In this document: positions 55,268 to 61,814 of the stretch, in pieces
How the letters are laid out: each line of letters opens with the position of its first letter
How positions within the stretch are numbered: position 1 is the first letter of the stretch
Assembly (NCBI RefSeq): GCF_937927635.1
Contig: NZ_CALBRW010000020.1
Coordinates: 1-64,000, forward strand
Direction of reading: 5' to 3'
Length of the DNA: 64,000 nt
From: an uncultured Microbacterium sp.
GTDB taxonomy: Bacteria; Actinomycetota; Actinomycetes; Actinomycetales; Microbacteriaceae
Program-made: the position numbers and the translations under genes
The notes under the pieces: model-generated
Databases searched by the model: none
The model's input: only the letters and a program-made list of their open reading frames with translations
Told to the model about the DNA's origin: nothing

Positions 55268-56049
55268 CAGGGTCTCCTGTTCGCGGGGATCCACACCAGC
55301 GGATCGACCGGCTCCCCGCCGACGCGCACCTCGAAATGCAGGTGCGCGCCGGTGCTGCGTCCACTGTTCCCGACCCGTCCGACCAGTTGCCCCACCCGCA
55401 CGGTCTGCCCCGGGGTGAGGGCGAGGGACCCTTCCAGCATGTGCGCGTAGACGCTCTCCACGACTTGCCCGTCGATCTCGTGCCGGATCACCACATACAC
55501 CCCGTACGCGCCGCCCTGCTCCGTCGCAGTGGTGACCACCCCGTCGGCCATCGCCTGGATCGGGGTGCCGATGCCCGGGGTCATATCCAGGCCGGCATGA
55601 TCGCTGGAACACGACGGGCACGGCCGGGTGCGATACCCGAACGTGCTGCTGATCGGCACCCCCACCGTGAACGGCCACTGCACCGCCGACGCCGGGTCAT
55701 TGGTGAACGTGTCCGCGGTGTGCGCGTACGACTCGGTCCCGGCAGGGGCCGCCAGCACCGCCTCATACTCGCCGCGGTCCATTTCGGGCGCCGGGAGGGT
55801 GTGGGTGGCGATGAATGTCTGCGGCCGGGGCGGGGTGGCGGGCTCTTCCACCGCGAACGCCGGATCGGGAGTCAGCGGCACCAGCAACGGCGTTGCGGCA
55901 AGTCCTGCCACCACGAGCATCACCGTTCCGGCCATGACGTGACGCCGCCCCCGTCCTGTGCGACGTGAACGGCGGCGGGCAGCATCTGCCGCGGCTGCCG
56001 CTTCACGCCTACTCCGACGTGTGTGCACTGCCGCGACGGTGGTGGTCAT
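55267..56049 (-). CDS. M23-family peptidase (LytM domain)
   Basis: A 260-residue exported protein. A basic N-terminus (residues 1-36) precedes one membrane helix (MAGTVMLVVAGLAATPLL). The C-terminal LytM domain has HAGLDMTPGIGTP with the zinc His/Asp, VYAHM, and GAHLHFEVRV with the HLH motif, so it should be an active zinc endopeptidase for peptidoglycan. Start ATG 56049. It is the first gene of the operon M23-lgt-resB-ccsB-small protein-tlpA-ccdA-CopC-like. Local wall remodelling for envelope proteins is a guess. Confidence 0.9.
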   Translation of the reverse strand: MTTTVAAVHTRRSRREAAAAADAARRRSRRTGRGRRHVMAGTVMLVVAGLAATPLLVPLTPDPAFAVEEPATPPRPQTFIATHTLPAPEMDRGEYEAVLAAPAGTESYAHTADTFTNDPASAVQWPFTVGVPISSTFGYRTRPCPSCSSDHAGLDMTPGIGTPIQAMADGVVTTATEQGGAYGVYVVIRHEIDGQVVESVYAHMLEGSLALTPGQTVRVGQLVGRVGNSGRSTGAHLHFEVRVGGEPVDPLVWIPANRRP

Positions 56050-56458
56050 GCGTCCGCCCCGGTCACGACACGGTGGGTGATCCGACGATCGATCACCCTC
56101 CTCGTGGGAGAGACGTCGCGGACGACAGCAGTGAGGGAAGGGCAAGGCAATACGAGCATGGGGTCTTTCGAAGTCGACGAATGATGGATGGTGGCGTCGG
56201 GCGTGGACATGACGCCACAGTGGCGCGGGACACCGCGGACAGGCGGTCGACCGCGCGGCTCCCGCGACCCGTGGGGACGAGAGACCAGGTCACATCACGA
56301 CACATGGTCACGGCGCCGGGAAATCCGCGCGGCTACGAGCTGCGCAGACGACAATCGGGAGCGCCCAGCAGGACATGCCCCAGCAGGGCAGAGCGCACTG
56401 CTCGGTACGGCCTAAGCGGGGCTGACCCCGATCGCGGTCGCGGTAGATCGGGCGCGAG
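56050..56458. other. Intergenic region with hairpin before the M23 operon
   Basis: This 409-bp gap separates the DUF6153-like gene at 56459 from the M23 start at 56049, both on the minus strand. The clearest element is an inverted repeat GGGTGATC/GATCACCC at 56075-56098, 26 bp before the M23 ATG, which could be an operator or leader hairpin. A 72-residue minus-strand ORF (56093-56311) has no recognisable domain and is not supported. No other gene is seen. Confidence 0.5.
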
Positions 56459-56893
56459 TCAGGTGCGACTGATCGACAGGGCGACCAGCGAGGGACGGAA
56501 CCATGAGGAGACAGAATCCGCGTGCGGTGAGCTCATGCAGAGGTGCCGGATCCGCGCGAGGAGATCCGCCCATCCGGCTCGCGTCGGCAGGAGCAACAAG
56601 AGCAGCGTCAGCAATGCGAGGAGACACGTGGCGGTGCCGGCAGCATGACCTGACTCGCAGATCGCTCCCTCGCAGGGCATGGGGGTGATCGCGTCGACGG
56701 ACGTGGCGTCTACCCCCGCGGAGGGGGGCGCCACGGTGACGATGGTGGTGACGGTGGCCGCCGGGTCATCTTCGAGGCTCAATGAGTGCATCGCTAGAAG
56801 CCCGGCGATGACGGCGATGACCGCGGCGAAAGGCAACAGGGAGAGATAACGAGATCGGCGTCCCCGCCGATACATGGTCATGACCCGGTTCAC
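56459..56893 (-). CDS. DUF6153-like membrane protein 2
   Basis: About 144 residues from GTG 56893 (GGGAGAGG upstream); ATG codons lie at 56881 and 56875. Helix one is LSLLPFAAVIAVIAGLLAM; an extracytoplasmic loop has MPCEGAICESGHAAG with two cysteines and a His; helix two is CLLALLTLLLLLLP. It ends FRPSLVALSISRT, like its two paralogues. It is divergent from the third paralogue with a CsoR-type box between, so both are probably copper-induced. Confidence 0.8.
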   Translation of the reverse strand: MNRVMTMYRRGRRSRYLSLLPFAAVIAVIAGLLAMHSLSLEDDPAATVTTIVTVAPPSAGVDATSVDAITPMPCEGAICESGHAAGTATCLLALLTLLLLLLPTRAGWADLLARIRHLCMSSPHADSVSSWFRPSLVALSISRT

Positions 56894-57027
56894 ACTCACC
56901 ACCTCTCCCGCCCAGCATACCCCACCCGGTAGCGCAACCCGACCCGCCCGCCGGGACGTCAGACCGATACTGTTCCCACGACAATGCATATCCTCAAGCA
57001 GGAGAGACGCACCTCAACTCAGCTGCA

Positions 57028-57044
57028 ATACCCCTGAAGGGTAT
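57028..57044. promoter_or_regulatory. CsoR-type operator between divergent DUF6153-like genes
   Basis: ATACCCCTGAAGGGTAT has perfect 6-bp arms and matches 14 of 17 positions of the csoR box at 37728. It is 93 bp before the plus-strand gene at 57137 and 135 bp from the minus-strand start at 56893. Confidence 0.85.
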
Positions 57045-57136
57045 ACGCTGGGGGAAGACGGCGGCCGTCGTGTGGGAGAGCGGTGTCGGGGGCGGGGTGA
57101 CGCGGACGCTAACCTGGATGCGGAGGGAGGTCGGCC

Positions 57137-57604
57137 ATGTTGAGGATTCGTTCGCATGAGCGTGTCCCGAGTGTGCTGCGCCGACTTCTGGTTCTGGTTC
57201 CTGTCGCGCTTGCGATCATCACGGGTCTTCTCGGCATGCACACCCTGACCGGATCTCATGCTTCCCCGACTGCAGAGACCACCATGGCGAACGTCCACAG
57301 CGCCGGTGTCGCCCCGGCGACGTCGGTCGGCGGGGCCGGTGCGGCCGCGATGGAGGAGGGATCATCGGCCGGTCACTGCGCAGGCGACTGCAGTTACCCG
57401 GCGGGCATGCCTGATCACTCGATGCTGATGATGGTGTGCGTGCTGGCTCTGCTGGCGGCGGTCATCATTCTCCTGGCGCCGACCGCCCTGGCTCTCCTCG
57501 CCTACACGCTGGCGCGCGCGCACGCTCGTGGGCGGTCCCTGCTCGCCCGGTTGCCGCACCCACGACCGCCCTCATTGATCGTCCTGTCCATCAGTCGAAC
57601 CTGA
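57137..57604 (+). CDS. DUF6153-like membrane protein 3
   Basis: A 155-residue protein from ATG 57137 behind GGAGGGAGG. Helix one is RRLLVLVPVALAIITGLLGM; the outer loop carries AGHCAGDCSYPAGMPDHSM with two Cys, His and Met residues, a possible copper site; helix two is VCVLALLAAVIILLAPTALA. The basic C-terminus ends PPSLIVLSISRT. It precedes the DUF305 lipoprotein. The metal-site idea is inference. Confidence 0.83.
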   Translation: MLRIRSHERVPSVLRRLLVLVPVALAIITGLLGMHTLTGSHASPTAETTMANVHSAGVAPATSVGGAGAAAMEEGSSAGHCAGDCSYPAGMPDHSMLMMVCVLALLAAVIILLAPTALALLAYTLARAHARGRSLLARLPHPRPPSLIVLSISRT

Positions 57605-57670
57605 TTCGAGTCGCGTGCCCTCGGTGATCCCGGGGCGCGTCAACATGCCCTGTGTGGGGCACCGAATCAG
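57601..57670 (+). terminator. Hairpin region after DUF6153-like protein 3
   Basis: CTGATTCG (57601-57608) pairs with CGAATCAG (57663-57670), enclosing a small TGCCC/GGGCA hairpin near 57646-57661. Together they could form a terminator or leader structure before the DUF305 gene; there is no T-run. Confidence 0.45.
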
Positions 57671-57706
57671 ACCTTCACCGACTGACTAGATAGGGACCTT
57701 TTTCTC

Positions 57707-58324
57707 ATGCGATTCCGCACTCTTGCGCTGACCGCCAGCGCTCTCGCCGCCGTGCTTGTCCTCGCCGGCTGCGCACCCACGGACGGCACCATGCCCGGCA
57801 TGGATCACGGCTCCGGGGGGATGAGCAGCACGTCACCTGCGCCGTCACAGTCTGCGTCGTTCAACGCGGCAGATCAGATGTTCGTGACGATGATGATCCC
57901 GCACCACCAGCAGGCCATCGAGATGGCCGATCAGATCCTCGCGAAAGACGGTATCGACGAGCGGGTCGTCTCCCTCGCCGAGCAGATCAAGGCCGCACAG
58001 GACCCGGAGATCCAGACCATGAAGGGCTGGCTGGAGGAGTGGGGCGTCCCGTACGACGACTCCATGTCCGGGATGGACGGCATGGACATGGGCGGCGGGA
58101 TGATGTCGGAGGACGACATGGCCGCTCTGGATGCCGCGACCGGGGTCGAGGCGACCCGCCTGTTCCTGAACGGCATGATCGCTCACCACCAGGGCGCCGT
58201 GACGATGGCGCAGTCGGTGCTCACCGACGGACAGAACACGGACGTGGCCGCCCTCGCGCAGCAGATCATCGACGGGCAGACCGCCGAGATCACCACGATG
58301 CAGGACATCCTCGCCAGCCTCTGA
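57707..58324 (+). CDS. DUF305 copper-linked lipoprotein
   Basis: A 205-residue protein with lipobox LAGC near residue 22. DUF305 has two ferritin-like repeats, seen here as MMIPHHQQAIEMAD (near residue 63) and GMIAHHQGAVTMAQ (near residue 155). The linker is rich in Met (MPGMDHGSGGM, MSGMDGMDMGGGMM), consistent with Cu(I) binding outside the cell. It is likely a periplasmic-side copper buffer. It needs Lgt, and the island encodes one. Confidence 0.92.
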   Translation: MRFRTLALTASALAAVLVLAGCAPTDGTMPGMDHGSGGMSSTSPAPSQSASFNAADQMFVTMMIPHHQQAIEMADQILAKDGIDERVVSLAEQIKAAQDPEIQTMKGWLEEWGVPYDDSMSGMDGMDMGGGMMSEDDMAALDAATGVEATRLFLNGMIAHHQGAVTMAQSVLTDGQNTDVAALAQQIIDGQTAEITTMQDILASL

Positions 58325-58333
58325 CCCGGTACC

Positions 58334-58376
58334 CCTCGGACGGGACCCGCGCTCCCGATGCCGGTCCCGTCCGAGG
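58334..58376 (+). terminator. Strong hairpin after the DUF305 gene
   Basis: CCTCGGACGGGACC (58334-58347) and GGTCCCGTCCGAGG (58363-58376) are exact reverse complements over 14 bp. Loop of 15 bases; no clear T-run. Confidence 0.7.
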
Positions 58377-58441
58377 CCCCACCCTCGACCCCTGTGCGGT
58401 CACCGGTATCCGGCGTACCCGCACGGAAAGGCCCTCCGTTC

Positions 58442-59302
58442 ATGATCTCTCCCACCACCCGCAGACTGGCGATCACGGCCACCGTCACCGTCGCGCTGCT
58501 GCTCACGGGCTGCAGCACCACCCCTGCGGAGCCCGATGCACCCGCGAGCACCGCGGCCGGGTTCGGGCATGTGCACGGCATCGTCGACGACGGTGACGGC
58601 ACCGTGCTGCTGGGCACCCACACCGGCCTGTACACGCTGGGCGAGGACGGCACCGTCACCGGCCCGGTCGGTGGCATCGACCTGGACGCGATGGGACTGA
58701 CCGCTACCGGTGACACCCTCTACGCGTCCGGACACCCCGGCCAATCCACCCCGGCGGAACTCGGCGCCCCCAACCTCGGCATCATCCGCAGCCTCGACGC
58801 CGGCGCCTCGTGGGAACCGGTCGCGTTCACCGGGGAAGAAGACTTCCACGTCCTCACCGTCACCGGCGACGGCACCCTGTACGGGATCGGATCCTCCCGC
58901 CCGCTGCTGCGCACCAGCAGCGACAGCGGGCAGAGTTGGGCGGACGGTGCCGAGCTGCCCGCCGTCGACCTGGCCGCCGCGACCGACGGCACCCTGTACG
59001 CCGCCACCCAGGACGGGCTGCAGCGCAGCACCGACGGTGGCGCCACCTTCACCCCGGCGCCGGACGCGCCAGTGCTGTACCTGGTGGAGACCGACCCAAC
59101 CGGTGGGGTGGTCGGAGTGGACACCGACGGGATGTTGCGACGTCTGGTCGGCACCGGTTGGGAGGACGTCGGCACCACCACGGGAACCGTCCAAGCCCTC
59201 GGGGTCACCGGGGACGGTGCGATCGTCCTGGTCGATGACCGCGGCGTGGTCTGGATCCGCGACACCACCGCCACCGTTCTCATCCCGGCGGCAACACCAT
59301 GA
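58442..59302 (+). CDS. F510_1955-like beta-propeller lipoprotein
   Basis: A 286-residue lipoprotein (LLTGC near residue 24) from ATG 58442. The mature part repeats blade-like segments such as GDGTVLLGTHTGLYTL, TGDTLYASGHPGQ and SSDSGQSWADG, the pattern of BNR/sialidase-type propellers named F510_1955 glycosylhydrolase-like. FGHVHGIVDD carries His residues near the start. These are repeatedly found with DUF305 and CopA in actinobacteria, but no enzyme activity is known. Its stop overlaps a tiny ORF that leads into the phosphoketolase gene. Confidence 0.85.
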   Translation: MISPTTRRLAITATVTVALLLTGCSTTPAEPDAPASTAAGFGHVHGIVDDGDGTVLLGTHTGLYTLGEDGTVTGPVGGIDLDAMGLTATGDTLYASGHPGQSTPAELGAPNLGIIRSLDAGASWEPVAFTGEEDFHVLTVTGDGTLYGIGSSRPLLRTSSDSGQSWADGAELPAVDLAAATDGTLYAATQDGLQRSTDGGATFTPAPDAPVLYLVETDPTGGVVGVDTDGMLRRLVGTGWEDVGTTTGTVQALGVTGDGAIVLVDDRGVVWIRDTTATVLIPAATP

Positions 59303-59364
59303 CCACCGTCATTCGCACCTGGCGCGACCCGAGCGGCCGCGGATCGGAAGGAGACCGACCATGA
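59299..59364 (+). CDS. 21-residue bridging ORF
   Basis: An ORF of 21 codons (starting MTTVIRTWRDPSGRG) begins at ATG 59299, overlapping the preceding stop by ATGA, and ends at 59364, overlapping the phosphoketolase ATG the same way. It also contains the GAAGGAG ribosome site of the next gene. It may only couple translation. There is no evidence that the peptide has its own function. Confidence 0.35.
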   Translation: MTTVIRTWRDPSGRGSEGDRP

Positions 59365-61814
59365 CCCCCACACCGGCACCCCCCGCGTGGGCGCACCGCA
59401 CCACCGATGCCACCGCCGAGCAGTTGGCGGCGGTGGATGCGTGGTGGCGGGCGGCGAACTATCTGAGCATCGGCCAGATCTACCTGCAGGGTAACCCGCT
59501 GCTGCGCCACCGCCTCATCCGGGACGACATCAAGCCGCGGCTGCTGGGCCATTGGGGCACCACCCCGGGCCTGAACTTCCTCTACGCCCACCTGAACCGC
59601 GCCATCCGCGACCGCGACCTGAACACCCTGTACGTGACCGGGCCCGGGCACGGCGGACCCGGCATGGTCGCCAACGCCTACCTGGACGGCACCTACACCG
59701 AACGCTACCCGGGCATCGACCGCACCGAAGAGGGGCTGCGGGCGTTGTTCCGGCAGTTCTCCTTCCCTGGCGGGATCCCCTCGCACGCGTCACCCGAGAC
59801 GCCGGGGTCGATCAACGAGGGCGGCGAGCTGGGCTACTCCCTGGTGCACGCCTACGGGGCCGCGTTCGACAACCCCGACCTGCTGGTCGCCTGCGTGATC
59901 GGTGACGGGGAGGCAGAGACCGGGCCGTTGGCGACCGCGTGGCACGGTAACAAGTTCCTCAACCCCGCCGCGGATGGGGTGGTGCTGCCGATCCTGCATC
60001 TGAACGGGTACAAGATCGCCAACCCGACCGTGCTGTCCCGCATCCCCGAGGAAGAGCTGGTCGCGCTGCTGCGCGGCTACGGCCATCACCCCCACGTCGT
60101 CACGGTCGGCTTCGATGGCGAGACCCCGCAGGAGTCCCACGCGACGTTCGCGGCGGTCCTGGATGCGGTGCTGGATGAGATCGCGGACATCAAGGCCGCC
60201 GCGGCGGCCGGGACGCTGGAGGGGCGGCCGGCGTGGCCGGCGATCGTGCTGCGCAGCCCGAAGGGGTGGACCTGCCCGAAGATCATCGACGGTCTGCCGG
60301 TGGAGGGCACCTGGCGGGCACACCAGGTGCCGCTCGCCGAGGTCCGCGACAATCCCGAGCACCTGCGGATCCTCGAGGACTGGCTGGCGTCCTACCGCCC
60401 GCACGAGCTGTTCGACGTGACCGGCGCCCCCCGCCCGGCCACGGTCGCGATCGCCCCGGACGGGGATCGGCGGATGAGCGCGAACCCGGCCGGCAACGGC
60501 GGACAACTCACCGTCCCGCTGCGGCTCCCGGACTTCCACAAGCACGCGCAGCCGGTCGACCCGGCCGAGCGGGGTGCGGGAACCGGGGAAGCGACCCGCG
60601 TGCTGGGCGAGTGGCTGGCGGGGGTGATCCGGGACAACCCGGACAACTTCCGCATCTTCGGCCCGGACGAGACCGCCTCCAACCGGCTCGCCCCACCCGT
60701 CTACCAGGCCACCGGCAAGCAGTGGAACGCGGCCGTGGAGCCCGTCGACGAGCACCTGGCCCCGACTGGGCGGGTGATGGAGGTGCTCAGCGAGCACCAG
60801 TGCCAGGGCTGGCTCGAGGGCTACGTCCTTACCGGCCGGCATGGGCTGTTCAACTGCTACGAGGCGTTCACCCACATCGTCGACTCGATGTTCAACCAGC
60901 ACGCCAAATGGCTCGAAGCGGCCCGGGAGGTGTCGTGGCGGGACCCGATCCCGAGCTTCAACTACCTGCTCTCCAGCCACGTCTGGCGGCAGGACCACAA
61001 CGGGTTCTCTCACCAGGACCCCGGGTTCATCGACCTCGCCCTGAACAAGAGCCCCGACATCGTCCGCGTCTACCTGCCGTTCGACGCGAACACGCTGCTG
61101 TCCACCTACGACCACTGCCTGCGCTCGGCCGGGTACATCAACGTCGTCGTCGCCGGGAAGCAGCCCGCCCCGCAGTGGCTGACGATGGACGAGGCGATCG
61201 AGCACTGCACCCGCGGGCTCGGGATCCTGCCGTGGGCGGGCACCGAAACCGAAGGCACCGAGCCGGATGTGGTGCTCGCCGCCGCCGGCGACGTCCCCAC
61301 CCTCGAGACCCTCGCCGCGGCGGCGCTGCTGCGCGAGCACATCCCCGACCTGAGAGTGCGGGTGGTGAACGTGGTCGACCTGACCCGGCTGCAATCCGAG
61401 GACCAGCACCCGCACGGTCTCCCGGACCGGGAGTTCGATGCGATCTTCACTCCCGACAAGCCGGTGATCTTCGCCTACCACGGCTACCCGTGGCTGATCC
61501 ACCGACTCACCTACAAGCGCGCCGGGCACCAGAACCTGCACGTGCACGGCTTCCAGGAGCGCGGCACCACCACGACCCCGTTCGACATGGTCATGCTCAA
61601 CGACCTCGACCGGTACCGGCTGGCGATCGACGTCCTCGACCACGTCCCGGGCCTCGCCGCCCGCCACGCGGAGCTGCGGCAGGAGCTGCAGGACGCCCGC
61701 CTGCATGCCCGCGCCCACACCCGTGAGCACGGCACCGACATCCCCGCCGTCGCCGACTGGCACTGGCCCCACCCCGACACCACCGACCCCACCATCGGGA
61801 AGGAACCGAAATGA
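59361..61814 (+). CDS. xfp: Xylulose-5-phosphate/fructose-6-phosphate phosphoketolase
   Basis: An 817-residue thiamine-diphosphate enzyme that splits xylulose-5-P or fructose-6-P with phosphate to acetyl-phosphate plus a triose or tetrose phosphate. VTGPGHGGPGMVANAYLDG near residue 95, INEGGELGYSLVHAYGA, and the TPP-binding VIGDGEAETGPLATAWHGN are signature parts, in the right order and length. It bypasses GAPDH in the upper pathway, an unusual neighbour for copper genes. GAAGGAG precedes ATG 59361. Its stop overlaps the P-type ATPase start by ATGA, so production of the two is coupled. Confidence 0.95.
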   Translation: MTPTPAPPAWAHRTTDATAEQLAAVDAWWRAANYLSIGQIYLQGNPLLRHRLIRDDIKPRLLGHWGTTPGLNFLYAHLNRAIRDRDLNTLYVTGPGHGGPGMVANAYLDGTYTERYPGIDRTEEGLRALFRQFSFPGGIPSHASPETPGSINEGGELGYSLVHAYGAAFDNPDLLVACVIGDGEAETGPLATAWHGNKFLNPAADGVVLPILHLNGYKIANPTVLSRIPEEELVALLRGYGHHPHVVTVGFDGETPQESHATFAAVLDAVLDEIADIKAAAAAGTLEGRPAWPAIVLRSPKGWTCPKIIDGLPVEGTWRAHQVPLAEVRDNPEHLRILEDWLASYRPHELFDVTGAPRPATVAIAPDGDRRMSANPAGNGGQLTVPLRLPDFHKHAQPVDPAERGAGTGEATRVLGEWLAGVIRDNPDNFRIFGPDETASNRLAPPVYQATGKQWNAAVEPVDEHLAPTGRVMEVLSEHQCQGWLEGYVLTGRHGLFNCYEAFTHIVDSMFNQHAKWLEAAREVSWRDPIPSFNYLLSSHVWRQDHNGFSHQDPGFIDLALNKSPDIVRVYLPFDANTLLSTYDHCLRSAGYINVVVAGKQPAPQWLTMDEAIEHCTRGLGILPWAGTETEGTEPDVVLAAAGDVPTLETLAAAALLREHIPDLRVRVVNVVDLTRLQSEDQHPHGLPDREFDAIFTPDKPVIFAYHGYPWLIHRLTYKRAGHQNLHVHGFQERGTTTTPFDMVMLNDLDRYRLAIDVLDHVPGLAARHAELRQELQDARLHARAHTREHGTDIPAVADWHWPHPDTTDPTIGKEPK

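Noticed and set aside
56093..56311. 72-residue minus-strand ORF in the gap before the M23 gene
   Set aside because: No domain, no ribosome site, and composition like random GC-rich sequence.
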